The position numbers and the translations under genes were made by a program. The notes beneath the pieces are model-generated. The model did no database searches and was not told the origin of the DNA. It saw nothing but the letters and a program-made list of their open reading frames with translations. Source: Muribaculaceae bacterium (GTDB lineage Bacteria > Bacteroidota > Bacteroidia > Bacteroidales > Muribaculaceae). Taken from it: 44,026 nucleotides of DNA. The DNA is taken from NCBI GenBank assembly GCA_017547845.1, contig JAFYNZ010000012.1, positions 1 to 44,026 on the forward strand, read 5' to 3'. This document shows positions 16,731 through 27,000 of this stretch, piece by piece; the first letter of the stretch is position 1, and every line of letters begins with the position of its first letter.

Positions 16731-17918
16731 ATGAAATCTCTTAAACGAAAAATAGATGCATTGAAACCGCATTTTGAGAAGGGTGGCAAGTTGGAGAAAC
16801 TGCACTCTGTCTACGATGGTTTCTATACATTCCTTTTCACTCCCAACGAAACGTCCTCTTCCGGAGTGCATATCCATGATGCCAATGACTCGAAACGCAC
16901 TATGATTACCGTTGTCATTGCGTTGATACCATGTCTATTGTTTGGTATTTACAACATTGGTTATCAGCATGCTATGGCTACGGGTGCTGATATGGCGTTC
17001 TTGCAGATGATATGGTACGGTCTGCTAAAGGCGTTGCCACAGATAGTCGTTGCATATGCTGTCGGACTTGGCATAGAATTTATCGCTGCTCAAATCCGTG
17101 GCCATGAAATTCAAGAGGGCTTTTTGGTATCGGGTATTCTTATTCCGATGATTTGTCCGATTGATACTCCCTTGTGGATGATTGCAGTGGCAGTGGCCTT
17201 TGCTGTGATATTTGCCAAAGAAGTGTTTGGCGGTACGGGCTACAATTTCCTTAATATAGCCCTTGTGACCAGAGCATTCCTTTTCTTTGCTTATCCATCG
17301 AAGATGAGTGGCGACGGCGTATTTGTGTCGCTTGGCGATGCAGCGACTGTCGATGCTTACTCAGGTGCGACTCCATTGGGTCAGATAGCAAGTTCTACCG
17401 ATGGCGGAGTTCAGTTGCTCAATGTTGCAGGTGAGCCATTGACATTCTGGGACACTTTCATCGGTCTGATACCGGGCTCATGGGGTGAAACATCGACACT
17501 GTTTATATTAGTCGGTGCGGCAATATTGTTGCTGACAGGCATTGCGAGTTGGCGTATTATGACCTCGGCTGTTGTAGGAGGACTTGTGATGTCGGCTGTG
17601 GCACATTATTTTGCAACTCCACTATATCCTGCCACTTTAATCGATCCTGTGCAGCAGTTGTGTCTTGGTGGTTTTGCGTTTGCAGTGGTGTTTATGGCCA
17701 CCGACCCTGTGACAGCTTGTCGCACAAACGTCGGCAAATATATCTATGGTTTTATGATCGGTGTGATGGCCATCGTCATCAGATGCTACAACACCGGCTA
17801 TCCTGAGGGTGCAATGTTGGCAGTGCTTCTGATGAACTGTTTTGCTCCATTGATTGACTACTGCGTGGTGGAGGTAAACATACGTCGTCGTCTTGCCAGA
17901 ACGAAAGCAAATGTATAA
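16731..17918 (+). CDS. nqrB: Na+-NQR subunit B
   Basis: This membrane subunit carries a covalently bound FMN and, from work on Vibrio NQR, sodium- and quinone-linked sites. The 395-residue product has an N-terminal soluble stretch (1-55) and about ten hydrophobic helices. The FMN attachment motif S-G-A-T is at 211-214, giving Thr214 as the predicted phosphoester site. The nearby G-Y-N-F-L-N and A-T-D-P-V-T-A-C segments are typical of NqrB and its RnfD relatives. The flavin transferase ApbE needed for attachment is not encoded in the window. Confidence 0.96.
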   Translation: MKSLKRKIDALKPHFEKGGKLEKLHSVYDGFYTFLFTPNETSSSGVHIHDANDSKRTMITVVIALIPCLLFGIYNIGYQHAMATGADMAFLQMIWYGLLKALPQIVVAYAVGLGIEFIAAQIRGHEIQEGFLVSGILIPMICPIDTPLWMIAVAVAFAVIFAKEVFGGTGYNFLNIALVTRAFLFFAYPSKMSGDGVFVSLGDAATVDAYSGATPLGQIASSTDGGVQLLNVAGEPLTFWDTFIGLIPGSWGETSTLFILVGAAILLLTGIASWRIMTSAVVGGLVMSAVAHYFATPLYPATLIDPVQQLCLGGFAFAVVFMATDPVTACRTNVGKYIYGFMIGVMAIVIRCYNTGYPEGAMLAVLLMNCFAPLIDYCVVEVNIRRRLARTKANV

Positions 17919-17938
17919 CGAAGAAAATCTATAACGGT

Positions 17939-18652
17939 ATGAAAAAGCAAAGCAACAGTTATACGTTGATATATTCTATCGGTCTTGTGTTTCTTGTGGG
18001 TGTATTGCTCTCGATAGTCTACCAAGCGCTCAAACCGATGCAAGACCAGAATATTGCAGATGATAAGAAGAAACAGATACTCTCTGCTGCGTTGGTTGTC
18101 CCGACTGCAGACGAGTCTATCTCAGAATTATACGATAAAACCATCGTTGACGCATATGTAGTCAACTCATCGGGTGAAAAGGTGTCGGCAAATGCCGATG
18201 CATTTGATGTCGATGTGGCTGCCGAGGTGAAGAAACCGGCCGATGAACGACTATTGCCGGTCTTCGTAGCAAACACTGATGAGGGCGTGAAATATATTCT
18301 GCCTATCTACGGCGCAGGATTATGGGGTCCGATATGGGGTTATGTGTCGTTTAATGCCGACGGACAGACCATCTATGGCGCATATTTCGCTCACCAAGGT
18401 GAGACACCCGGACTCGGTGCTGAAATCGAAACTCCTACATTTCAGTCGCAATTTTCAGGCAAGTCACTCTTTAGAGACGATGAGTTTCGCTCATTGGCTG
18501 TCTCAAAGGTGGGACAAGAGCCTACGGATCGAGACTATGTACATGCCATCAGTGGCGGTACTATCACCAGTCAGGGAGTGGGTGCGATGTTTGAAAATTC
18601 GTTGGCTCCTTACGAGAGTTTTTTTAAGCAACTAAAGTTAAACGCTAAATAA
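17939..18652 (+). CDS. nqrC: Na+-NQR subunit C
   Basis: The 237-residue product has one N-terminal membrane helix (~8-30) and a periplasmic FMN-binding domain. The attachment motif reads S-G-G-T (205-208) followed by I-T-S, against the usual S-G-A-T. The acceptor Thr208 is kept and the Ala-to-Gly change is mild, so flavinylation is expected. G-L-W-G-P-I-W-G (127-134) and H-Q-G-E-T-P-G-L-G (152-160) are classical NqrC motifs. It lies between nqrB and nqrD with short gaps (20 and 8 bp). Confidence 0.96.
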   Translation: MKKQSNSYTLIYSIGLVFLVGVLLSIVYQALKPMQDQNIADDKKKQILSAALVVPTADESISELYDKTIVDAYVVNSSGEKVSANADAFDVDVAAEVKKPADERLLPVFVANTDEGVKYILPIYGAGLWGPIWGYVSFNADGQTIYGAYFAHQGETPGLGAEIETPTFQSQFSGKSLFRDDEFRSLAVSKVGQEPTDRDYVHAISGGTITSQGVGAMFENSLAPYESFFKQLKLNAK

Positions 18653-18660
18653 TACGTGCC

Positions 18661-19281
18661 ATGTCAAAGGCTTCTAAAATAGCATTCTTAAATCCTTTAT
18701 CTAAGGAGAATCCGGTAATAGTCCAGGTGTTGGGTATCTGCTCGGCATTGGCTGTCACAACCAAGCTTGAGCCGGCATTCGTGATGACACTCTCAGTGGT
18801 AGCAGTGTTGGCATTGTCGAATGTCATCATTTCATTGATTCGCAAGACAATTCCGACATCGATTCGCATCATCGTTCAGCTCGTTGTCGTCGCAGCACTC
18901 GTCGTTATGGTCGACCAAGTGCTAAAGGCCTACAACTACGAGGTCAGCAAGCAGCTGTCGGTGTTTATCGGCTTGATTATCACCAATTGTATCCTCATGG
19001 GGCGTCTTGAAGCGTTTGCTCTCAACAATGGTCCATGGCTATCGTTCCTTGACGGGGTCGGCAATGGCTTGGGCTATGGCATGATACTCGTCATAGTAGC
19101 ATTCTTCAGAGAATTGCTTGGTTCGGGTACGCTCTTCGGTTATCAAGTAGTGCCGGACAGTTGGTACGAAATGGGATATATGAACAATGGCATGATGATT
19201 CTGCCTCCGATGGCACTGATCACGGTCGCATGTATCATTTGGGTACATCGTTCACGCAATAAAGAGTTGCAAGAAAAATAG
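18661..19281 (+). CDS. nqrD: Na+-NQR subunit D
   Basis: The 206-residue integral membrane subunit has six predicted helices and is paired with NqrE by pseudo-symmetry. The family pattern N-P-x-x-x-x-x-L-G-x-C-S-x-L-A-V near residues 18-35 carries a Cys, and [13 protein letters not shown]-x-E-A carries the second. In NQR/Rnf these half-helix Cys residues of D and E hold an intramembrane iron-sulfur centre. Length and order agree with Vibrio NqrD. Confidence 0.95.
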   Translation: MSKASKIAFLNPLSKENPVIVQVLGICSALAVTTKLEPAFVMTLSVVAVLALSNVIISLIRKTIPTSIRIIVQLVVVAALVVMVDQVLKAYNYEVSKQLSVFIGLIITNCILMGRLEAFALNNGPWLSFLDGVGNGLGYGMILVIVAFFRELLGSGTLFGYQVVPDSWYEMGYMNNGMMILPPMALITVACIIWVHRSRNKELQEK

Positions 19282-19307
19282 TCTAACATATTAGAAAGCA
19301 ATCAATT

Positions 19308-19922
19308 ATGGAAGATTTGAATCTGTTTATACGTTCGATTTTTATCGACAACATGATATTTGCCTACTTTTTGGGTATGTGTTCATTCTTGGCTGTATCC
19401 AAAAATGTGAAGACATCGTTCGGTCTTGGTATTGCGGTGCTATTTGTGCTGATAGTATCGCTGCCGATCACGTGGGCTCTGAATGAATATGTGCTTCAGC
19501 CGGGAGCTCTTTCATGGTTAGGTCCGGAATATGCGTCGACCGACCTCAGCTTCTTGGGCTTGATAATGTTTATCGCAGTAATTGCAGCTTTGGTGCAGAT
19601 AATTGAGATGGTGGTCGAAAAATACGCTCCATCGCTCTACAATTCGCTTGGTATCTTCTTGCCATTGATTGCGGTCAACTGTGCCATCTTGGGTGCAGTG
19701 TTGTTTATGCAGCAACGAGACTTCGACAGTGCGTGGACAGCGACAGTCTATGGCGCAGGCTCGGGCATTGGTTGGCTCCTTGCCATCACTTGCATTGCAG
19801 CAATCCGCGAGAAACTCGAGTATTCCGACGTGCCTGCACCATTGAAGGGCATCGGTATTACGTTCATTATCACAGGCTTAATGGGTATCGCATTTATGAG
19901 CTTCTTGGGTATTAAACTTTAA
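19308..19922 (+). CDS. nqrE: Na+-NQR subunit E
   Basis: The 204-residue integral membrane subunit has six helices. It starts near [24 protein letters not shown], and [14 protein letters not shown] lies mid-protein. Both segments carry the Cys residues expected for the D/E intramembrane iron site. It is homologous to NqrD and RnfA. The 26-bp gap to nqrD and 11-bp gap to nqrF fit one transcript. Confidence 0.95.
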   Translation: MEDLNLFIRSIFIDNMIFAYFLGMCSFLAVSKNVKTSFGLGIAVLFVLIVSLPITWALNEYVLQPGALSWLGPEYASTDLSFLGLIMFIAVIAALVQIIEMVVEKYAPSLYNSLGIFLPLIAVNCAILGAVLFMQQRDFDSAWTATVYGAGSGIGWLLAITCIAAIREKLEYSDVPAPLKGIGITFIITGLMGIAFMSFLGIKL

Positions 19923-19933
19923 TTTCGCATCTC

Positions 19934-21223
19934 ATGGATTTACTATCAAACATAAATTGGAATTCGGTCCTTGCAGCAGTCGGCATATTTGTTGCTATCA
20001 CATTGGTGCTTGTCGTCATACTATTGGTGGCAAAACGATTTCTCGTGGCCTCAGGTCAGGTCAAAATCAAGATTAACGACTCGCAAGAGATAACGACTGA
20101 TAGTGGCAAGACATTGCTTGCGACTCTCTCCGACAATGGTATTCACCTTTCGTCGGCATGTGGCGGAAAGGGTAGTTGTGCGCAATGCAAGGTGCAAGTG
20201 CCTGAAGGTGGGGGAGAGATGTTGCCTACCGAATCGGTGCATTTTTCTCGCAAGCAAGCCAAAGACCATTGGCGTCTCGGTTGCCAGGTGAAAGTCAAGG
20301 GAGATATGTCGATCGAAGTAGATCAGTCGGCGTTGAATGTCAAGGAGTGGGAGTGCGAGGTCATTTCCAATCGCAATGTCGCGACTTTCATAAAAGAATT
20401 TATTGTCAAGCTTCCGGAAGGCGAGCACATGGACTTCCTCCCCGGCTCATACGCTCAAATCAGAATACCGAAATATGGCATCGACTACGACAAGGATATT
20501 GACAAGTCGCTCATCGGTGACGAATACTTGCCTGCATGGCAGAAGTTTGGACTCTTCGACCTTAAATGCAACAACGACGAAGAGACTATTCGCGCATACT
20601 CTATGGCCAATTATCCGGCTGAAGGCGACCGCATCATGCTGACTGTGCGTATTGCAACGCCTCCGATGAAACCCGCTCCGCAGACAGGCTTCATGAACGT
20701 GCCTCCGGGCATCGCATCGTCCTATATCTTTACGCTCAAACCGGGCGATAAGGTACTGATGAGTGGTCCTTACGGCGACTTTCATCCAAATCTCGACTCG
20801 AAGGCAGAGATGATATGGGTGGGTGGTGGTGCCGGTATGGCTCCGCTTAGAGCGCAGATTATGCACTTGACACGCACGCTGCACATCACCGACCGTAAGA
20901 TGTCGTACTTCTATGGTGCTCGCGCGCTCAACGAAGTGTTCTATCTCGAAGATTTCCTCCAACTTGAGAAGGATTTTCCTAACTTCAAGTTCCACCTTGC
21001 GCTCGACCGTCCCGACCCTGCTGCCGATGCAGCAGGCGTGGCATATACACCGGGATTTGTGCATCAAGTGATGCACGACACCTATCTCAAGGATCACCCT
21101 GCGCCGGAAGATATCGAGTACTACATGTGTGGACCGGGCATGATGAGCAACGCAGTCAATCAGATGCTTTACTCGCTCGGTGTCGATCCCGAAAACATCC
21201 ATTATGACGACTTCGGCGGATAA
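19934..21223 (+). CDS. nqrF: Na+-NQR subunit F (NADH-oxidising)
   Basis: The 429-residue product is the electron input subunit. An N-terminal membrane helix (~12-33) is followed by a plant-type [2Fe-2S] domain with Cys76, Cys82, Cys85 and Cys117. Then come the FAD-binding region with R-A-Y-S-M-A-N-Y-P and the NADH-binding region with G-G-G-A-G-M-A-P-L-R and a Y-Y-M-C-G-P-G-M block near the end. It oxidises NADH on the cytoplasmic face and passes electrons through FAD and the cluster. It is the last gene of the operon; a hairpin with a short T-run follows within 25 bp. Confidence 0.97.
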   Translation: MDLLSNINWNSVLAAVGIFVAITLVLVVILLVAKRFLVASGQVKIKINDSQEITTDSGKTLLATLSDNGIHLSSACGGKGSCAQCKVQVPEGGGEMLPTESVHFSRKQAKDHWRLGCQVKVKGDMSIEVDQSALNVKEWECEVISNRNVATFIKEFIVKLPEGEHMDFLPGSYAQIRIPKYGIDYDKDIDKSLIGDEYLPAWQKFGLFDLKCNNDEETIRAYSMANYPAEGDRIMLTVRIATPPMKPAPQTGFMNVPPGIASSYIFTLKPGDKVLMSGPYGDFHPNLDSKAEMIWVGGGAGMAPLRAQIMHLTRTLHITDRKMSYFYGARALNEVFYLEDFLQLEKDFPNFKFHLALDRPDPAADAAGVAYTPGFVHQVMHDTYLKDHPAPEDIEYYMCGPGMMSNAVNQMLYSLGVDPENIHYDDFGG

Positions 21224-21245
21224 TAAATAGTATTGAATATGATTA

Positions 21246-21287
21246 AGCCACGACATTATGTAAATTTATTTTGTCGTGGCTCGTTTT
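21246..21287 (+). terminator. Terminator of the nqr operon
   Basis: AGCCACGAC (21246-21254) pairs with GTCGTGGCT (21273-21281) around an 18-nt AT-rich loop. CGTTTTT follows. The minus-strand operon ends just beyond, but its side has no T-run. Confidence 0.8.
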
Positions 21288-21302
21288 TATCTTTAAACTA
21301 TC

Positions 21303-23093
21303 TTAGACTGAAAACTTAAGTGAATCGTGGGCGAGGGTTACGCCGTCGGGGAGACGGGTGATGACTTCGTGGTGAAGGCCTATGTCGTGATTCATGTGCG
21401 TGAGGTAGGTCTGTCGCGGCTTTACTCGGTCGATGATGTCGAGTGCTTCGTCGACTGTGAAGTGTGCGAAGTGATCTTCGTAGCGTAGAGCGTTGATTAT
21501 CAGCGTATCGACACCTTTCAGTTTGAGCAGCTCTTCATCGTCGATGCTTTTAGCGTCGGTGATGTAGGCGAAGTTGCCGATGCGATAGCCCAGGATTGGC
21601 AGACGACCATGATTGACCACGATAGGCGTTATCTTCACGCCGTTGATTTTGAGGTCGTAGTCGGGATTGATGATGTGCAGTTTATAGGTAGGCACGCCGG
21701 GATACAGCTTCTCGCGGAAGCAGTAGTCAAGGCGCTGACGCAGCTCGTCAGCCACATCGCCCTTGGCGTATATAGGCATGTCCTTGCCGTCGCAATATGG
21801 GCGAAGATCTTCGATGCCGCCGATGTGGTCGAAGTGGATGTGGGTGAGTAGCAGAGCGTCGATGTCGGTGATTTCGTTGCGCAGAGCCTGCTCACGGAAG
21901 TCGGGAGATGCGTCGATGAGAAGGTTGAGACCATGGGTTTGCACCATGATGCTTGCTCGTGAGCGTCGGTCGTGAGCGTCGGTCGATCGGCACACTTTGC
22001 AACGGCACGCTGCTTCGGGCACTCCTTTCGATGTGCCACTGCCGAGCACTGTCACCTTCACTCGCGAGTCGATGAAGTTGACTTCGGGGTGGAGAATGAT
22101 GTTGAAAGTGTCGTGGACGGTGCGGCGTATGTGCTGGCAAAGGTCGGCTATCTCCTGACCTGTCGCTCCGCCGTTGTTGACGATGACAAGCGCTTGATTT
22201 TCATATACTTGTGCGTTGCCGAGTTTGTGCCCCTTAAGGCCTGCTTTCTCGATGAGCCATCCTGCCGGCACTTTGACGTGGTCGTTATCGACATCGTAGA
22301 AAGGCACGCTGTCGCCATAGATTGAGCGAAGGTTGCTATCAAAGAATTTGCGACGCACGACGGGGTTTTTGAAGAAACTTCCGGCGCTTCCACGTTCAGA
22401 TGGTTCAGGGAGTTTCTGCTTGCGAATGTGTGTGATTTCGTCGCGTACTCGGCTGATGGTGCAATCTTGACAATCTTGCTTGAGAGCCTTGAGTGGTCCG
22501 TAGTCGAGGTGCTCAGCCACGGTAGCTGGCTTGAGTCTGAAGCAGACGCGCAGCACTGCATAGCGACCACGTGCTTCGTTTTTGAATATGCTGTCGCGGT
22601 AGGCAAATCGACATTCGTGGTTTTCGAGCGTCACGACACGATTGGTGGCAAAGTCGTAACATTCCACCTTGTAGATGACATCTTTGGCTTCCACTCCGTA
22701 AGCTCCGACGTTCTGAATGGCTGACGCGCCGACTTCTCCGGGAATGTATGCCATATTCTCCAGCCCTGCATATCCATGATCGACACACCAATCGACAAAC
22801 TGTGCCCAGTTTTCTGCTGCTCCTGCGATGACATAGACCGTCTGATCGTCTTTGCGATAGTCGGTGATGCCACGAATGGCAGAGTGGAGTATCAGTCCGT
22901 TGTAGTCGGAAAGGAATAGGAGGTTGCTGCCTCCACCGATATGAAATATCTCGCTTGACTGAAATTCGTCGCTGCGAATGATTTCGCGAAGCTCTTTGAC
23001 TGATGAGTATTCGGCAAAGTGCTTTGCCACGACCGGAATGCCGAATGTCGTGAGCGAGGTGATGTCCTTGTTGTGTTGAATCAAGTCTTTCAT
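21303..23093 (-). CDS. murB: MurB fused to a PhnP-like metallo-beta-lactamase-fold hydrolase
   Basis: One uninterrupted 596-residue frame encodes two enzymes. Residues 1-341 are UDP-N-acetylenolpyruvoylglucosamine reductase: FAD-binding H-I-G-G-G-S-N-L (51-58) and G-E-V-G-A-S-A-I-Q-N-V-G-A-Y-G (119-133), the proton donor Ser239 in G-S-F-F-K-N-P, and Glu337 near the end. Residues 345-596 are an MBL-fold hydrolase: start V-K-V-T-V-L-G-S-G-T-S-K-G-V-P, zinc-type C-x-C-x-x-C (363-368), H-I-H-F-D-H (418-423), and later His/Asp ligands. The join (codon 345, at 22061) has no linker; GTG there could also serve as an internal start. Start ATG 23093 overlaps the upstream stop (ATGA) and is preferred over an extended start at 23156. 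The MBL substrate is unknown; PhnP relatives cleave cyclic phosphodiesters. Confidence 0.92.
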   Translation of the reverse strand: MKDLIQHNKDITSLTTFGIPVVAKHFAEYSSVKELREIIRSDEFQSSEIFHIGGGSNLLFLSDYNGLILHSAIRGITDYRKDDQTVYVIAGAAENWAQFVDWCVDHGYAGLENMAYIPGEVGASAIQNVGAYGVEAKDVIYKVECYDFATNRVVTLENHECRFAYRDSIFKNEARGRYAVLRVCFRLKPATVAEHLDYGPLKALKQDCQDCTISRVRDEITHIRKQKLPEPSERGSAGSFFKNPVVRRKFFDSNLRSIYGDSVPFYDVDNDHVKVPAGWLIEKAGLKGHKLGNAQVYENQALVIVNNGGATGQEIADLCQHIRRTVHDTFNIILHPEVNFIDSRVKVTVLGSGTSKGVPEAACRCKVCRSTDAHDRRSRASIMVQTHGLNLLIDASPDFREQALRNEITDIDALLLTHIHFDHIGGIEDLRPYCDGKDMPIYAKGDVADELRQRLDYCFREKLYPGVPTYKLHIINPDYDLKINGVKITPIVVNHGRLPILGYRIGNFAYITDAKSIDDEELLKLKGVDTLIINALRYEDHFAHFTVDEALDIIDRVKPRQTYLTHMNHDIGLHHEVITRLPDGVTLAHDSLKFSV

Positions 23094-24043
23094 CGTCTGA
23101 AGTTTACTAAAAGATCGTCTTGGAATTGGAGATACACGCCATCGGTGTATTGCCACAATTCGAGTGTGCTGCTATAGTTGTGTCCCTTGTTGACCTCCTT
23201 CGGCGAGCCGAGCGAAAGTCGACACTCCTCCTTGGTCATGCCGTTGCGGACTTGGCCGTTCTGAATGAGTTGCCACACTTCGTCGTCGATGTGGGGGTAC
23301 TTGGGGCGTGGGTCGGAGAGATAGAACAGGTTGGCAAACGAGCGACTGTCGATGCCGCTGTCGGTCACATTCATTAGCATCATGTGGAGCGAGCCGTCGC
23401 TGTCGGTGAATAGCACTTTTATCGGGAACACCTTGTCGCCGAAGGTGACATCGGTGATGATGACGGGCACATACTTTTGTCCATCAGTCTTTTCGCCTGA
23501 GGCGTCGTACCAAAGCGATGAGCGTGTCCACAAATTGAGACCGACGAGTTTCTGACGGACTTGGCTGACGATGTCGAGGTCGATCATCATCGGAATCTCA
23601 GTGCTGAGTATCGCGTTGCCTTGTGGCTTGCGAGTGTTGTAGCTCAGAGTGTGGCTACCGTCGGAGAATAGAAGCACTATGGCTTTGTCGCCGTTGGGCA
23701 TCATCTGCGATGTCGTGCCACGAAATTGCAATTCCTTGCCAGCTAATGCCATACGTTCAACCTCTGACGCCAATTGGTTGGCATCGAAGATGAGAGCCGT
23801 GCGATTGTCGGTGGCAACGAATCTTTTTCCGATGGACCACTCGTCGTGGGGTTGAGCTTGAACTTTGCAGAGGAAGGTGTCTTCGGGAGTGACGGCAGTC
23901 TGCTTGCGGTCTTCTTTGCTGAGCTCGATGCGTTTTGTGCTCTCGATGCCTGTGGAGCAACCGATAGACAAAATAGACACTAAAGCCCCAACTACAAGAG
24001 CCGGGGCATAGTGTTTACGGAATATGTGAAATGTAAGTTTCAA
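23090..24043 (-). CDS. Lipoprotein with BamE/SmpA-like C-terminal segment
   Basis: The 317-residue product has a hydrophobic signal ending in a lipobox-like L-S-I-G-C (Cys29), so it is a predicted lipoprotein. The middle is beta-rich with no family I can name. The last ~60 residues carry G-M-T-K-E-E-C-R-L-S-L-G-S-P-K-E-V-N followed by an E-L-W-Q-Y ... V-Y-L-Q-F strand pair, the pattern seen in BamE/SmpA-like domains. It sits 2 bp after purL and overlaps murB by 4 bp, so all three are probably on one mRNA although their jobs differ. A role in outer-membrane or envelope maintenance is inference only. Confidence 0.75.
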   Translation of the reverse strand: MKLTFHIFRKHYAPALVVGALVSILSIGCSTGIESTKRIELSKEDRKQTAVTPEDTFLCKVQAQPHDEWSIGKRFVATDNRTALIFDANQLASEVERMALAGKELQFRGTTSQMMPNGDKAIVLLFSDGSHTLSYNTRKPQGNAILSTEIPMMIDLDIVSQVRQKLVGLNLWTRSSLWYDASGEKTDGQKYVPVIITDVTFGDKVFPIKVLFTDSDGSLHMMLMNVTDSGIDSRSFANLFYLSDPRPKYPHIDDEVWQLIQNGQVRNGMTKEECRLSLGSPKEVNKGHNYSSTLELWQYTDGVYLQFQDDLLVNFRR

Positions 24044-24045
24044 GA

Positions 24046-27000
24046 TTACTTTTTGTTTTCTTCAATCCACTTACGAGCGTTGACGAATGCAGTCAACCAT
24101 GGTGTGATTTCGTCGTTGCGACGAGTCGCCGGGTAGAAGCCACATTGCCATGGGAAGATAGCTCTTTCGAGGTGAGGCATCATCGCGAGGTGACGACCAT
24201 CGGCGCTTGCGATACCTGCTACTGAAGCGTATGAGCCGTTAGGGTTGGCTGGATATTGTGAGTAAGCGTATTTAGCGATTACGTTGTATTCCGACAACTT
24301 TTCTGGCAATTGGAACTTACCTTCACCGTGAGCAATCCATATACCCAACTTAGAGCCTGAGAGTGGTCCAAACATCACACTGTTGTTTTCAGGGATAACG
24401 ACAGAGATGAAGCCTGATTCAAACTTGTGAGAGTTGTTGTGGAGCATCTTAGGACGGCGTTCGTGGTCAGGGCAGATGAGGTTGAGTTCTTGCATAAGTT
24501 GACAACCGTTGCAGATACCGAGCGACAATGTGTCGGTGCGCTTGTAGAAGTTGTCGAGAGCAGCCTTAGCCTTTTCGTTGTAGAGGAAGCCGCCTGCCCA
24601 ACCCTTAGCCGAGCCAAGTACGTCGGAGTTAGAGAAACCACCGCAGAATACGATCATGTTGACGTCTTCAAGTGTTTCGCGACCTGATGTGAGGTCGGTC
24701 ATGTGAACGTCCTTCACGTCGAAGCCTGCGAGATAGAGGCTATATGCCATTTCACGGTCGCCGTTGACACCCTTTTCGCGGATGATGGCAGCCTTGATGC
24801 CACTCTTTTCTGGACGGTTGAAACTCAAGCCGTAGTCCTCAAGCTTGCCACTGAAGCCCTTAGGGAATGTGTAGCGGACAGGTTGGTTGCGATAATTATC
24901 GTAACGGCTGCGAGCACATGCTTCGCCACTTTGCTTGCGGTCGAGGAGGTAGGATGTGCGATACCATACGTCGCGGAGATGATCGATGAAGAACATCTTT
25001 TCGTCATCGCCGTTGGTGATAGTGAGTGTGCGTTCGTTGCTGATTTCACCGATGTTTTTGAATGCCACGCCGGCCTTATCGAGCACTTCCTTGACTGTGT
25101 CAAACTTAGAGTCAGCGATTTGAAGTACGATAGCAGGGTTTTCAGCGAAGAGCACCTTCACCATATCTGCATCGTTAAATTCGTCAAGGCAGATGTTCAT
25201 ACCACCCTTAACGTTACCGAAGTTCATTTCGAGCAATGTAGTGAAGAGACCACCGGCTGAAACGTCGTGTTGTGCGAGGATGAGGTTGCGACCTACGAGT
25301 GTCTGTATAGCGTTGAATGCCTTAGCAAAGTATTCAGGACACTTCACTGTAGGAGCATCTGCACCGAGCTTGTTGAGCGACTGAGCAAATGCTGAGCCAC
25401 CGAGCTTGAGCTCGTCAGAACTCATGTCGATATAGAGGAGTTGTGAATTCTTGAGTTGAGCCACAGGAGTAGTCACTCTGCGGATGTTTTTCACTTCACC
25501 GGCAGCAGAGATAATCACTGTGCCCGGAGCGTACACCTTGTCTTGACCATACTTTTGAGTCATTGACAATGAGTCTTTGCCTGTAGGGATGTTGATGCCG
25601 AGAGCGCAAGCGAAGTCAGAGCAAGCTTGTACAGCCTTGTACAATGCTGCGTCTTCACCTTCGTTCTTACATGGCCACATCCAGTTGGCAGAAAGTGATA
25701 CAGACTTAAGACCGTCTTTGAGTTGAGCACCGGCGATGTTGGTCAATGCTTCAGCAATAGCCATCACTGAGCCCTTAGCAGAGTCGATTAAAGCTACCTG
25801 AGGAGCGTGACCGATAGATGTTGCGATACCCGATTTGCCACGATAGTCGAGTGCTACCACACCGCAGTCGCTGAGAGGCAATTGGATTTCGCCTTGGCAT
25901 TGCTGACGTGCAATCTTACCTGTCACAGAGCGGTCAACCTTGTTGGTGAGCCAGTCTTTACAAGCGACAGCTTCGAGTTGGAGCACGTTTTCGATATATT
26001 TGTCGAGTTCGGCTTGTGAATATTCCACACCTTCGTAGTTACGCACAACAGTGTTGTCGGTCATAACAGTTTTAGGTGAGTTGCCAAACATGTCGGCCAT
26101 TGCGAGGTCGATAGGGCATTTACCATCTTTTTGTTCGAATACGAAACGGTCGTCGTTGGTAGTTTCGCCGACTACATAGAAAGGAGCGCGTTCGCGTTCA
26201 GCGATTTTGCGAATCTTTTCGATGTGCTTTTCTTCCATCACGAGACCCATGCGTTCCTGGCTCTCGTTGCCGATGATTTCTTTAGCAGAGAGAGTTGGGT
26301 CGCCGACAGGGAGTTGGTCCATGTTGATCTTACCACCGGTAGCTTCTACGAGTTCAGAAAGTGCATTAAGGTGACCGCCTGCACCGTGGTCGTGGATACT
26401 TACGCAAGGGTTGTTGTCCATTTCAGCGAGTGCACGCACAACGTTGCTGACACGCTTTTGCATTTCAGGGTTGGCACGTTGCACAGCGTTGAGCTCGATA
26501 GAGTTGTCGTATTGACCTGTCGCTACTGATGATACTGCGCCACCACCCATACCGATGCGGTAGTTGTCACCGCCCATTACTACGACCTTCATGCCCGGTT
26601 TCGGATCGCCCTTGAGAGCGTCTTTCTGTGTGCCGAAGCCGACACCACCGGCAAGCATGATAACCTTGTCGTAAGCCATGGTGCGATTGTGTTCTTCGTG
26701 TTCGAAAGTGAGGACCGAACCGCAGATAAGTGGCTGACCGAATTTATTACCGAAGTCAGAAGCACCATTAGATGCCTTGATGAGGATTTCTTCCGGAGTC
26801 TGATAGAGCCATGGACGTGGGAGAGGAGCGTTTTCTTCCCATTGGCGTTGGTCGGCGATGCGAGGATAAGATGTCATGTAGACAGCAGTACCCGCGATAG
26901 GAAGACTCGCCTTACCACCGCCGAGACGGTCGCGGATTTCACCACCTGTACCTGTCGCAGCACCGTTGAATGGTTCTACTGTAGTAGGGAAGTTGTGGGT

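Noticed and set aside
20447-21256. 269-codon minus-strand frame opposite nqrF
   Set aside because: Antisense to a well-supported gene; His/Arg/Val-rich product with no domain.
24703-25260. 185-codon plus-strand frame opposite purL
   Set aside because: Shadow of purL; no recognisable motif or promoter.
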